A DNA stretch of 64,000 nt, from positions 186,001 through 250,000 of the forward strand of contig MQVO02000020.1 of NCBI GenBank assembly GCA_001986395.2, written 5' to 3'. Below are positions 31,937 through 43,800 of the stretch, one piece after another. This DNA comes from Irpex lacteus. Taxonomy: Eukaryota > Basidiomycota > Agaricomycetes > Polyporales > Irpicaceae. The notes below the pieces were generated by a model. The model did not search any database. It saw only the letters and a program-made list of their open reading frames with translations, and had not been told where the DNA came from. Both the position numbers and the translations under genes were made by a program. Numbering within the stretch: the first letter of the stretch is position 1; every line of letters starts with the position of its first letter.

Positions 31937-33344
31937 TTAATACCTGCGATCATCGTAGCGACGCTCGTATGGGGCACCACGGTCATATCCTCTGTCGTAG
32001 TCGCGATAGCCGCCACGGTCGTAATCACGGCCTCCGCCACCACGGTAATCGTCGTCGTATGCAGCGCGACGGGCACGAGGAGGGCCATAATCGTCATATC
32101 CACCGCGACCACCGCGGGAGTAACGACTGTCATAGGGTCTCGGGTCGTAAGGACGTTCATCTACGGGGTATGCGCTTAGTACACGGCACAAAAGCAGACA
32201 ATTAGAACTCACTGTCACCACGTTTGGGAGGACCGAAGTAGCGACCAGGAGTGGGCGTTCTGGCACGTCCACGCCGGGCCTGAATGCTCATTGAATAAGG
32301 TGCAACATTGATCTTCAGAATCTTCTTACCTTCTCTACTGTCATGGTTTTGCCCATCAGGTCAGTAGCATTCAGCGCAGTAATGGCGGCGTCAGCCTCTT
32401 CAGAAGTTTCCATAGTGACAAACCCAAAACCACGAGATTCTCGGGTATGCGGGTCATACATCACCTGAGCTTTCTTGACCTGGTGAAAGACAATCAGCCA
32501 ACATTGTAGAGGGTACGAAAGACGCAACGACGTACCCGCCCAACTTTGGCGAAAGCTTGCTCGAGGTCACGTGTATCGACACGGTGGCTCAACCCAGAGA
32601 CATGCAGGTTGTTACCAGGGTTGTTGCCTCCACCACCATTGTCCCCACCACGCCTGTAGATGGCAGTCAATAACTATCAAACTGGACAAAAATACTCGCA
32701 TACCCTCTATCAGCGTCACGGGCGGCTGGGCTACGGCTCCTGCTGGAGCGTCTGGGTGGGTGATCACCCTGAGTGCGGCCAGGAGAACGAGTACCGTTAG
32801 CCCAGCCCTGGTCGTCGCCGGGCACACCAGCTACGCCAGCATCACTGGTGGGGATGCTGATTTCATTTCCACTGGCGCTGGGGCCCATGTCTTGCGATTG
32901 CCAAGCTGAAAGAGGAGAAAATGAAGGGAAGGAAGACATGTAACGTCAGGGTTTGTTCATGTTGCGAGGTGGGAGCAGCGAGGAAGAGCGAAGGGTAAAT
33001 GGACTGTCGAGAAGTCGGTCCGACCAAGGACGTGTAAAGAGGCTTCAAGACGTGTGACGAAAAGGCTGATGTACCAACTGGAGAGGAGGTGGTGGCTGTC
33101 GCGGTTTTTCCATCATGACAGCGGCCTTCAGCCAACAGAGGACGGAATAACTGGCAACAGGACCGCTGGAGATGTCTACTGTAGGCTGAAGGCAGTATGG
33201 CGAACAACACTAAGGAGGTGGTGAAGAGTGCCGGGCGAAACGAAATGTGCGAAGGTGAAACACAGGGTAGGTGAAGAAAGGTCGTCGTTGTCCTCGTCAC
33301 GTCCTCGCGGGTGCTGCTGATGCTGAAGACGTACCGTCATCCAT
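31937..33344 (-). CDS. TRA2: TRA2-like SR-type RNA-binding protein
   Basis: The protein has one RRM between low-complexity arms. RNP2-like LHVSGLSHRVDTRDLEQAF and RNP1-like RGFGFVTMETSEEADAAI are clear. An RS-rich stretch (RRSSRSRSPAARD) precedes the RRM. The C-terminus, from about residue 170, is rich in Arg, Gly, Tyr and Asp with RYDDRRY at the end. This plan matches Transformer-2, a splicing activator that binds exonic enhancers. Five short or mid-size introns are visible. Two starts are possible. MDD at 33344, joined across a 429-bp intron (33334-32906) to AWQSQDMGPS, uses a strong polypyrimidine acceptor. The alternative is the in-frame ATG at 32939, whose first 11 codons would lie in that tract. 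I prefer the former. Confidence 0.85.
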
Positions 33345-33838
33345 GTTGAATTATTGCTGATTCGCTGTTGTCGATGCTGTTGTCACTGCCGTTGTCGACG
33401 TCGAGGTAGGCAGTGGGAACGTGAAACGTTGGTCGGCTAGCCAAGTCTAATATAGCCACGAAATTGATGGACAAACAGAGCCAAACCGACTCCGGAGACC
33501 CACCGACACGTCTGTGGCCAGCAACGAGCTTCACTGTCCAAGCTTTCTTGCATTTTTGAAATCGTATAGCTTAATTTTTGGACACAATGAAGTCCTTCGT
33601 CACACTGCTAGCAAGCGGCTCTCGTCATCGTGTTCATTAAGGCCATTAATTGCTTCCTGCCGCGTGGCCGGCGAACAGTGCACGGCACGGCCGGCCGTCT
33701 TCCGCAATTCGAGGCGAGTCGCGGCTTGTCCGGGCAGGCGACGAGACCACTTTTCCTCCGCATTTCGGCGTTGGTATCGCACTCACTCCAAACGTCGCCC
33801 TCGACATCCTCCACGACGAACAAGCTCCTTTCGCAAAC
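33345..33838. promoter_or_regulatory. Divergent promoter between TRA2-like gene and COX6
   Basis: The two starts face apart across 494 bp. Overlapping open frames on both strands (for example 33608-34036 minus) reflect the GC-rich coding sequence of COX6 and its leader. No further feature supported. Confidence 0.4.
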
Positions 33839-34304
33839 ATGATGCGCTCTCGTGTCCTTCCCACTCTCGTTCGCGCTCGCCCCGCCGTCGCACGCGCTGC
33901 ACCTACCCTCGTTCGTTTCTCCAGCGGACACGCCCAGGAGACCTTCGAAGCTTTCAACGAGAGATACGTCAACTTCTTCCAGTCCGCTCAAGACCTCTTC
34001 GAAGTGCAGCGTGGCCTTAACAACTGCTTCGCACACGATCTTGTTCCCGCCCCCTCGGTCATCGAAGCTGCGCTCCGTGCCTCCCGACGCGTTAACGACT
34101 ACGCTACCGCTGTGAGGGTGTTTGAGGGTATCAAGGAGAAGGTGGAGAACAAGCAGCAGTACCAGGCATACCTGGAGGAGCTGAAGGGTGTTCGGGAGGA
34201 GCTCGGTACGCTTTTAGCTGTTTCTCGCGGTTCTTCTCCCGCTCACTCGGATACACCTATGACTTGCAGGCATTAACACCAAGGAGGAATTGTTCAGCTC
34301 ATAA
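33839..34304 (+). CDS. COX6: Cytochrome c oxidase subunit VI (mammalian Va type)
   Basis: Two exons (33839-34205, 34270-34304) encode about 133 residues. The first ~30 residues, MMRSRVLPTLVRARPAVARA and on to RFSS, are rich in Arg, Ala and Ser without acids, a typical mitochondrial targeting signal. The mature part starts near SSGHAQETFEAFNERYVNFF, the family signature. It continues through NNCFAHDLVPAPSVIEAALR and RRVNDYATAVRVFEGIKEK to ELGINTKEELFSS. Length and order match COX6/COX5A, a nuclear-encoded matrix-side subunit of complex IV. The frame is open upstream to 33650, but the ATG pair at 33839/33842 begins the targeting signal, so the start is clear. Confidence 0.93.
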
Positions 34305-34857
34305 TGGGCTTCGTCTCATTTTTATATAGAGTTTGAGTACGTTATTCAATATCGCTTCACCCAAACAGTTCCTGATTTGGCTGTTCAGACATTCGTCTAA
34401 CCAGCACAATACAACTCATACTCTATGCAATGTGCGGATTGTAAGGCATACTACCCCTTGCCCTCCCTCTGTAATACCAAAACCGTGGATTACCTCTGCG
34501 AGTGTGATATTGCGACTCCTGAACTAAAAACAACGGTACGATGTCTCATCCAAGTAACCTGTACCTTCCATAAAGTACTGTCTCTGTTTTGTGCGCACAA
34601 TTCACGACAAATGCGAAGTTCACGTTGTTGTAAACCTGCTCAGTGCTATTGGGCAATCCTCATCCGAAGGTCTCCGTGCAAACCTCCTATTTCATGTTTT
34701 GATGGGATTACCCCATTTGTTCTATATTTTCTCACGACGGGGATTCGGTCCAGTCGGCTCACGCCCGCAGCTTCCTGGCCAAAGCGTAGTTACAGCCTCT
34801 GCAGACTGGTCTCATATCCTCCTCTCGCTCACTATCCACGAACTCGAAGTTGCAGAT
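34305..34857. other. Intergenic
   Basis: This is the gap between COX6 and the ankyrin gene. A 153-codon frame (34425-34886 plus) is cysteine-rich by chance and overlaps the start of the next gene in another frame, so I do not call it. Confidence 0.4.
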
Positions 34858-35711
34858 ATGACCGAAACTCACAAGGGTGCAACTAACAGTATGTACACTA
34901 CATTAGATGGGCTGGTACACGCGTCGGACTCATTCAAAGATCGCAATTGATACAGACGAACGATTGCTTGCTGCTGCTCGTCAGGATAATGAGGAAATGC
35001 TGCTCGAGGTCTTCGAGCAAGGAGACTATGACATCAACTTCCAAGATGGGTGCGTTGACTGCTGTCGTTATCGGTGCACCCCAGCTTGACAAGGTGAAAT
35101 ACAGTCTAGGAAACACTGGTACGAGTTCCACCTTACAACGGTGAGGCGGATGACGCTGATCATGCGGTATATAATAGCCCTTCATTACGCGTACGTATGT
35201 ATTACATCGTCCTCAGATATAGACATGAGCTCACGGTGTTCCCTCTATACTAAAGGGCATCTCTGGGGAACACAGACGTCCTTGAACATATACTGTCACA
35301 AGATAACTGCGATGTCGATCCAATCAACCGTCTCGAGGGAGCTACTCCATTGCACCTCGCGTTAAAGCTTGAAGACAAGGAGCTGAGACATCATGTTGTG
35401 GAGAGTTTACTGGAAGCCGGTGCAGATACTACGTACGCCTGCCTTACCCCATACACCTTGCTAGCTTCTGAGAGTCGACTACAGCATCAAGGATAAGGAG
35501 GGCGACACTGCTCTCGATCTTGTCCCCGCCGGTGATGAGGAAATTCTGACACTGATCAGGAGATCGAGAGCACAGGCAAGCTTCTCAGCAGACGATGTGG
35601 CCAGTGGTACGTCCCATAGTCTTCCTGGCCCAAATTAACAACTGAAACGCTGCCTATGAAGATGACGACGATGGTGAACCGGGATCTGGTTCAGGTTCAG
35701 AGGCGGACTGA
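34858..35711 (+). CDS. Ankyrin-repeat protein, YGL242C/SPAC105.02c type
   Basis: Seven exons (34858-34888, 34956-35049, 35105-35118, 35178-35190, 35256-35432, 35473-35606, 35662-35711) encode about 170 residues. Two exons are only 14 and 13 nt, and they complete the ankyrin consensus DGLGNTALHYAASLGNTDVL. A second repeat, EGATPLHLALKLEDKELRHH, and a third, IKDKEGDTALDLVPAGDEE, follow. The tail is acidic and Ser/Gly-rich. The phrase DVDPINRLEGATPLHLA matches what I recall of the short fungal ankyrin family that includes yeast YGL242C; its job is not known. It is distinct from the ribosomal chaperone Yar1. The 40-bp intron (35433-35472) is short but fits in phase. Confidence 0.82.
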
Positions 35712-35838
35712 GACGACCACGAAATCCAGGGCGTTGTAGCATAGATTATCGGAAATTACTAGCCTTATACGACACTGCAATGGAAACACAGAATCTATCA
35801 TTCACATTATATGCACTCGGTATACAACAAGCAAGCAA

Positions 35839-38062
35839 TTATATCAATTTTCCTGTGGACCATCCCTGGTATACAGGACTGCTCTTGATCCAGTCGATCA
35901 GCTCAGACCTCTTGACCTTTGTTCCCTGATCCGCAGATTGCACCTTCCTCTTCTCGCCATCTACAAACTCCCATCTCTGCTCTTTGACGGTGACCAAACC
36001 TTCCTTGAGCTCATCGCCACCCAGGATGATAGCAAACGGCACTTCGTCCTTCTCACCAGCCGCGAACTGAGCAGGGAGCTTCGGCTTGTTCTTGAAGAGG
36101 AAGTCGCTCTGTGAAGAAAACATTAAGCGACACTTCATGATGCTTTCCACCAAAAACTCACCTTGATTCCTGCATTACGTAGCTCCTGTACCAATCGCAC
36201 TCGCTCTGTCAACAATCCATCGCCGGCAGCCATCACATAGGCCATCGTGTCTTTACTCCTCATCCCCCTCTCAACCCACTTCGGCCACAAGATCGCAAAC
36301 AGTCTGTCCAACCCCATACTGACACCGACGCATGGCAGAGACGCAGCTTTCTTTCCCTCACCAGCAGCCGCCGAGGTGAACAGGTTGACAAGGTTGTCAT
36401 ATCGTCCTCCGGCGCCGATTGACCCAACACCCACTGTTGACTCGTCAATTTCCTCCTCTTCACCGTCTTCACCGGCTTTCTTGGCCTTTTTCTTCTTCTC
36501 GTCTTTCTGTTGTGTTGGAGGAGGGACGGTGTTGGATGTCGAAGGTTGTGATGAGGAAGAGGCGAAGGCATTGGCGGAGTTGAAGCCTGGGGGAGCTGAT
36601 GCTTCTACGATAGCCTCGTAGATGATGCCGGTGTAATAGTCGAGCCCACGAGCTAATGACATATCAAACGAGATCTATAAAAGTGGATGAGTAGGTGTAT
36701 GCTGTCTGTGATCCTGGTGAGCTTACCTTGTCGACAACACCGTATGCTTCCAAGTACGTGAACAGAATACCCATCTCCTCGATACCGATCTTAGCACTGG
36801 GATTTGAGATGAGGGCTTCGTCTGCACGCAGCTGGTCAAGTAAGGCGGGGCCACCTGTTTCAAATGTGTTTATGCGCTGCCTGATCTAATAGAACGGGGG
36901 ACGAACCTTTGTGCTTCACGTACTCTCCAATCTTGTCCGCAACGGCAGGGTCCAGTCCTTTCTCAACAGTCATCTCTTTCTTCACTTCTTCCCATGGAAG
37001 CTATCGTGAATCTCTTTAAGCCACTAGAGTTCGTATTACATTAGCTACGTACACACCTTGTCAAGCTTGTCAACCGCAGACGAGATGGTCCTGATTTTAT
37101 CGGAGGGAACTCCGCATACTGCGAAGATACCGTCAAGGATTTTGCGGTGGTTGAGCTTTATGGCGAACTCGCCAACCTCGAGTCTCGTAAGGATGGTACA
37201 GACCAAGCTGATAATCTCAGCATCCGGGATCATAGGATCCCATACACCCGCTATGTCGAAATCCTGCACGCGATGTGGTTAAGTGTCTTGGAGGGAGAGA
37301 GACTAGAGACTAAGTACGTACTGCCTGAGTGAATTCACGCATACGACCTTTCGACATGACAGGGTTGTCTCGCCTGTAGACCTTCCCCACCTGCCACAGC
37401 TTCGCCTGCGTGTTCATGGCACCGTTCATAGCGAGATATCTTGCCAGCGGGACGGTGTGGTCGTATCGCAGAGCAAGCTCCTCCCCTCCTTGGTCCTTCA
37501 AGTCGAAGATGAGCTTCGCGTCTTCTCCATACTTTCCGGCAAGAATCTCCTTTCTCTCGAAGACGGGAGTATCGAGGCAGCTTCCACCATAGGTAGTGAA
37601 GACTTCCTTGACGATACGCTCAATGTACTCTCTGCAGTGCATTTCTCCAGGGCCATAGTCTCGTGTACCCTAACGTACCAGCGGTGTAAATTCGATATTG
37701 AAGGATGCGAATCAAACACTCGAATGATCACTAACCTTAGCTGTCTTCAGCAATATTCTCTCCTTCTTCTTTCCGCCTTCCTTTGCGCCGCCTTTAAGCT
37801 GTCCCAAGGCCCTCTTCAAATCTCCCAGCTTCTTCTTCACCTCTTCCACCGCACTGGAGTCCGCCTGTTGTTTCCTGAGGTCATTCAGCAGCGCACTCTG
37901 CTGCGTAATTTCCTGGTTGAGCTCCTCCGCTGTCTTCGCCGAATCAGCCATGCCGCGCTGCTGTTGCCTGTGTTGAGTGTTGAGCAAGCCGGGATGAGGC
38001 AAGGAAAGCAGTGATCGATGAAAGCGCAAGGCAGAGCGTGCACGAGTCAGAGAGATCAGCAT
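35839..38062 (-). CDS. HTS1: Histidyl-tRNA synthetase, cytosolic and probably mitochondrial
   Basis: This class II synthetase charges tRNA-His. After an N-terminal coiled coil (WHEP-like region, [20 protein letters not shown]) comes [19 protein letters not shown]. Motif 2 is [18 protein letters not shown] with [14 protein letters not shown]. The HisA signature is [14 protein letters not shown], followed by GGRYDNLV and motif 3 [14 protein letters not shown] low-complexity insert (Ser/Thr/Pro, then a Lys run and an Asp/Glu run) splits the two HisA motifs. The anticodon-binding domain ends at 35839. Two in-frame starts exist. The ATG at 38062 adds 37 residues, rich in Arg, Ser and Leu and free of acids, that look like a mitochondrial signal; the ATG at 37951 ([10 protein letters not shown]) gives the cytosolic form. 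Yeast HTS1 makes both forms the same way. Confidence 0.93.
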
Positions 38063-38138
38063 AAATCCGAATCCCAGGACTTTCCGCAATCGCACACCCA
38101 AAATTATTGCACAAGGCTCGTGACGGGCTCGAACTTTC

Positions 38139-38144
38139 TGACTC
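38139..38144 (+). promoter_or_regulatory. HTS1: Gcn4/Cpc1-like TGACTC site upstream of HTS1
   Basis: TGACTC lies 77 bp upstream of the longer HTS1 start. Amino-acid control of HisRS is known in yeast. A six-base match is weak evidence, so this is a pointer only. Confidence 0.25.
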
Positions 38145-38376
38145 GGAGCGCCCGAGTGATTTATCTTATCTGCTTCCACTCCGACAGGATCTCTCGGTAA
38201 AGAGAAAAGAGAGAAAAGTAGATACTGAGCGTTTCATTGGCTACAAAACACTGTGCGACACTATGTACGAAGCTTTACATTATTGTGGTCATTCTGTCAT
38301 TATCTTGTCGTGAATAACCGTTTACCCTTCTATCCCGATTCCCAAGGCCACTGCTAGACTGAAACCAGCCTGAACC

Positions 38377-40190
38377 TCACTGCTTCTTCCCAATGTTGAT
38401 CTTGTCTACGGACCCGGCGCGTCTCCAATGACCAGTTGTGTCTTTTTTCCTGACCGTGAAGCATGCGATACCTAGGTAGTTAGTGATATCGTTTATCACG
38501 AGCGTGCAGAAGCGGGCGTAGGAGAAGAAAGAGACAGCAAGGGTGAGGTAGACGATAACACTCGTGTTGTGCATGTTGTGTTGAATCAAGGGATCCCTAC
38601 AAACGTAATGGTAAGCATCATTCTGAATATGTTAGTAGGATACGTACCTGTTGAGGAGCAATGGCAAGTTCGCATCTATGGCACCGAGGACACTCCAGAA
38701 GAACAGCGAGTCAAATAGCGGGAAGGGCTGTTTGGTAACATGCGCGAGAATGATCCGGGAAACCAGATGTGCGGCTTGTAAACCCCAAGCAAGGAGGAAT
38801 GGAACAAGTAGAGCGGAATCAATGATTCTTGATTCCCTGTAGGTCGGGGCACTAAGCCACAGGATCTGAAGACCAACCGTGAAAGGGAAGGGAAGAAGAT
38901 GAACCAGCGGCCGCAAGGGAGACTCATTGCTCGATAGCTTCGCCTGAAAGACGTTAATATAACTGCAATGCTGTCAGTACTCCGAGCAGGATCGACTACG
39001 AGTATACACAGTCATACCTGGTTATAATGTTAAACAGCAGGAAGACTGCTCCGTAAATCATGAAAGCGATGTTGAGTCCGACGTTGGGCACAATATTGGC
39101 GACCGCTGGGACCTTATCCAGGCCCAAAACCGTTAGGAAGGGGGTGTCCCAGAAGGCGGGCCCTGCAGAATGCTCAATTGCCTGAAAAAGAAATTGACAG
39201 TGATTGGACTATACACACCGTAGATGCCAGTGACAGCGAATATCACTACTATCAGGATGATACCTTCAACGGGGCCGGACAGCACACCGAGATATAATTG
39301 ACCTGGTGTGCACGGTAAGCTGTTAAAGTGGACTACGTTCGAAGCCAGCCATACCTGTGTGGTACTCCTCCCATGTCGTCAGATAAAAGTTGGCTAGAGC
39401 CAGAATTTGCGAAGACACTGTCCACCACGAACGTCCAAGGTTCATAGCGTAGCAGGTTAGCATGGCCTCTAACTGCCCAGAGCGGTTAACAGTCAAAGTG
39501 AGCCCTTAATCTCTGGATGCGTTTCTCTCACAGTAGTGTTTATGGCGTCGCAACCTACGCAATGTTCAGATGACATGAATAGTCTCAAACATCCGTTACG
39601 CACCATGGTCAAATAGCTCGCCCAAGGGACCTGCCATGCCTGTACGACGGGCTTGTTTCCTGCTCGCCAGTAAGACTTATATCACTTCCGCCGTAAACGC
39701 ATGGACGCACCCATCTATCGCATCAAAGCTTTGGTAGATAAAGAGACCTGCAGCCCAGCTGTGCCAAAGTCAGCGTAACAAAGTTACCACAGCACAGGCA
39801 GTACTTACGTGAAGTATATCCAATGCGGTGGGCCATGTGGTCCGTCTCCTCCTTGATATGCAGGGTCGAAGTAGAGCATGGTGGCAAAGTTTATTATCAC
39901 CATTGCGAGTCCAGACATGGTGATCTGGCCACAACGATGTCACTACCATTGCGCACAAGCAACACAGTACTTATCACGTACAGTGTTAGGGGCAACCCAT
40001 GTCGGCCATAGGGTTACAAGCCAATTCCAGAATGGATTGAGGACATAACGGGATAGGAGGGATCTATCTCGCAAGCATCACTATCAGCATATCGAAACTA
40101 TTTCAACGACCTGAGCATTTCGCACCTATCGACACCCTTGTATTGATACTTTTTGAGGTTTTCCAGCGCGTGTTGAGGGATGTAAGTCAT
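38377..40190 (-). CDS. CPT1: Choline/ethanolamine phosphotransferase (CDP-alcohol family)
   Basis: About ten exons join into a membrane protein of roughly 400 residues. It starts MTYIPQHALENLKKYQYKGV and continues SLLSRYVLNPFWNWLVTLWP and the WVAPNTIT segment. The CDP-alcohol signature DG..AR........G...D...D is formed across two splices: FDAIDG, then KQARRTGMAGPLGELFDHG, then CDAIN. Several hydrophobic helices follow to the end, including FPFTVGLQILWLSAPTYR and DANLPLLLNR. The last step of the Kennedy pathway moves phosphocholine or phosphoethanolamine from CDP to diacylglycerol in the ER. Sequence alone does not tell CPT1 from EPT1, so the symbol is a placeholder for the pair. Confidence 0.88.
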
Positions 40191-40467
40191 TATCGTCTAG
40201 AATGCGAGCGTCGTGATGGGTATGTCGTCGAGAGGGACGTGGGAGAGGAGTTGATGGACGGCCTGGTCAGCGTGCACACCGCGTTCAAGGGCCTCGCCGC
40301 TGTCGATGCTCGGGACAAGACGATAGACGGTCGATGACGGGGACGGAACGTAATTGACAGCAAAATCGCGACGCACGTGCGTCGCGTCAGTGGCGTCGCT
40401 GGCACCCCGCGAGTTCAACAAAATGCAAAACTCTGTTCAGTGTGACCTAGCGTGAACCTCGTTCATT

Positions 40468-40491
40468 GTCCCCTTCGGGGTGACATACGAA

Positions 40492-40522
<31 letters not shown>

Positions 40523-40575
40523 GGCCCCTGCACAAGGATGACACGCTTTCCCGGAGTGGTAGACCTACGGGTCTC
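40468..40575 (+). ncRNA. U6: U6 spliceosomal snRNA
   Basis: The universal U6 core is present: AATTGGAACGATACAGAGAA with the ACAGAGA 5'-splice-site box, GATTAGCATGGCCCCTGC with the AGC triad, and AAGGATGACACGC of the internal stem-loop. The 5' end forms the usual capped hairpin (GTCCCC-TTC-GGGG). After ACACGC the 3' tail is unlike the common AAATTCGTGAAGC ending. It reads CTTTCCCGG and then a hairpin AGACC-TACG-GGTCT (40561-40574). The first TTTT that could stop RNA polymerase III is at 40597-40600. The 3' end given is therefore approximate. U6 is the catalytic snRNA of the spliceosome. It lies divergent from the phosphotransferase gene. Confidence 0.93.
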
Positions 40576-40871
40576 AATATTTATTGTCATTCATTCTTTT
40601 GAAATACTGTATCTTTACAGGACCTCAAGCTGTTCCAATCCGCGAACCCATTGTCTCGATCTCTTTTTTGGGACATGTACCTCGATATCATTTCACTGCA
40701 TCGAACATCGCAGAGCTAAAGACGCGCTAACGAGGGAAACATGAAACACGAGTCCATTGAGCAAGGTTGAGAATATTACTACAAGATTGCTATGTGTGAT
40801 AATACACCGGGTTACACGAAACTACCGATACGAGAGCAAGATACAACAATTCCGAAAGATATTAACGCGGC

Positions 40872-43800
40872 CTAGAACTTGAACCCAAGCTGTTCGACAA
40901 ACGACTGCCACGTCGCATGCAACTCAGGCACGGGCACACTCATCCCTCCCATCGAATTCGGTATATCGTCGAATGACGGGTCTTGGAGCATCACGTTGTT
41001 GTTAGCAGGCATCGTGTTTACGTCGCCTGCCGTACCACCGAAGAAGTCGAACCCTACAAATCCAGACATGTCCGGCGTGTTCTGAGTCTGGAACTCCGTC
41101 GACTGTGCGAAATCGCCTGTGGGTAATGGTAGTGGGAACGCTTGAGAGAGATCGAAGTCAAAGTCCATAGGCACAGCGGCTGCGGAGCCTGCTGAGTTGG
41201 TAGGGAAGCCTCCGAAGGTGCGCATATCATTGACGAGGATAGGATGGATTCCAGCGCCGTTGACGTTGCCAGGATCGTTGGACGGAATGTCGTACATGGA
41301 TGATCGGACAGAGGATGTTGATGTTGTACCTGTCCCTGTGTACGACGAATCTGGTGTGCTGGCGCTTGAAGAGCTGCTGGGGGAGGGAGCAGACACCACT
41401 GCGGTGGAGGCGATCAGCTGCGTCTTACCGCCGATACGGTCGAGTTCCGTGAATCCAGGATGTGTCTTGTCGTGAGCGTTCAATTTACTCATCGCATCGT
41501 GCGCCTGTCGCTGCATCTTTCGAACGGCCTCCTACAATATCAACGGTGTGAATAGATGTACACTCGGAGTGTCATTATTGCTCACAAGGTTATTACGTGC
41601 TATGATCGATGTACCTTGCACCTTCTCGAACATTTCACACAACCTGTCTAGCTCGTGCAAAGACGCTGATGCTAGGGAGGATGTAGGAGCGCGGGTGACA
41701 AAGAGACACATAACAATCTAAGGGATCAGATGAGTATACGGCTCGCGAAAGAAGAAAGTCCATCGACTACTCACGGCCGCCGATAAAGCCTGTGACCAAG
41801 GCAGACTTATGCGCTCGAAGACCAGAGGAGCCCTCTTATGAGTTGCGATGAGGCCTTCGATGAGTCTCCAAGACGCTCGATAAATAGCAATCACAGACGG
41901 GCTGTATCGGTGCTTCAGCAAATCATGAGGCGTCGAGTTCAGGACTTGCGCAAGGTATGGCCGATGTAAGTTCAGCAGTGCTTCAGACGCCATTAGCAAC
42001 TGTCCGATGGGATGTGTGGAAAACGACTCACTGATCTCCTTCGATGAAATCACCTGCCACCGCTGCACAGGGATACTGGTTCCAGGGTCGTTGCAGACTT
42101 CTGGCACATCGCACCGACTAACTAATCGAGACGGCACGGGGAAGTCACGGATTTTCCTGTCGAGCTCAAGCACAGTCGCATATTGAGGTGCCTTCGCGCC
42201 ACATACGGTGCTCATAACGTGGTGTAGTAGTTTAGAAAACTGCCACGTCCAGGGATGGTCTGACCACAGTGTGTCTGAGTGTTGGGCATTTGATATGTAA
42301 AGGAAGGGAACTTACAGCCCCAATCCCGTTGACCATCGGCATCAGTCTTCTCCTCGGGGTCCTTCGGAAAGTCGCAGTCAATGAAAGCCAAAGACAGGGA
42401 TGGCGGCCGCCCAAAGCCGAAGCTCTAATACAACTTAGCAGATGCACTTGTATTAGAATACGGTTGCTCACAAGCCAGGCATCTTTGTGGAATAGCTGCC
42501 AGAAAACATGGGATCGCCTGTTGCTGGCTTCTTCATCAAGCTGCCACTTGGAGCTTTTCACATCTGAAAAGGGCACAAGTTAATTCCTGTTGAAGGAAAT
42601 ATGAACTCAAGACTTACGGAGTCCAATCTAGCAACAAGATCTTTTTAGCGTTGGAAGAGCTAAAAATTGACGAGAACTCACGCTGAGCCCCAGCTTGATA
42701 GAAAACCCGTTCAAGATCCACGCCTTGTGAGAAGCTGTATGAGCGGGCTCCCTGTCGTAAAGCTGGAGGAAGATCGTTTGATAGATCTGTATAAAAGTTA
42801 CTTATAAGTAGGCGGCCCGAGAGGTTATATTGCAAATATTACTCACAAACGCCTGAATGGCCCATAGTGTCGTCTCATATACCGGACTATCAAACCGAAG
42901 GCATAACCGCGATAGCAAAAAATACTCCAGAGCTGCTATTGAATAAGCATCGGTCTTTGGATCCATAGCTGTCGCGAGCGCGAAAATGATAAACAGAAGA
43001 CCTGCAGCATGCGAAGAGACAGTCTGTGACGAAGGAGTATTTCTGCAGTGATTTGGTCAGCTAGTTGAGCTACAATCATTGCATAACACTGTCACTTACG
43101 GATGAGATGAGCGATAAATAACGCTGAGAATCTCGTCATATAACTGGGTACGCGGTATAGGCTCCCAGCTAACGATGTGTTGGCGTGAGTTCATTGCCAT
43201 GTCATGGTGCAGGGGTCCGGAAAAACTTACAGATATTCGCCGTGCTCAAGGAATATATCGCAGAGCCGGCATGCTTCAGATAGCGAAGGCAAGGCTTGCA
43301 AAGCTTGACGTTTGATCTCAATGTCGTCACATTCGGACTCGAACTGTTTCATAGACTCCTCGAACATCTGGAGTGTCATACGAGGCAGGTCCTCGATCTT
43401 ACAGGGTGGCTTTGTGTATCCCCGAGGGGCCTGAAGTTCTTTGGAGTGAGTGGGGGCACGCGAACAGAATATATGTTTTAGCCTTACGTGAATGAGGTAC
43501 TGAATATAGCAGAGATTTTAGTGCGATAGAGTAATCGATGTGCGAAGTACGTACCTCCGATCGCGAGGTAGGACCAAAATATCGCGACTCGCCCCTCAAT
43601 CCCAATGTTAATGTGCCTATTCATATGGTGAATTCTCGTATCAAGGACTTACAGAACAAACAATGCGCACCAAAGGCGTCGATAAACTCTTCTTCTTCTT
43701 TAGACGTGAGAGTAGTCGGACCCGTGCCACTAGGCGGTACAGGGGAGTTTGGCACAGAGGCCATGGCAGGTGACCCGGTCAGGAGAGGGTGAGGGTGGTC

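Noticed and set aside
33650..33838. N-terminal extension of COX6 in an open upstream frame
   Set aside because: The mitochondrial signal begins at the ATG pair at 33839/33842, and the upstream residues include acids and do not fit a leader.
34425..34886. 153-codon Cys-rich frame between COX6 and the ankyrin gene
   Set aside because: It overlaps the start of the ankyrin gene in another frame, and the Cys spacing is irregular. It is probably chance.
38118..38190. tRNA-like sequence on the minus strand upstream of HTS1
   Set aside because: There is a B-box-like GTTCGAGCC and a strong hairpin (ACTCGG/CCGAGT), but no acceptor or T-stem pairing can be formed.
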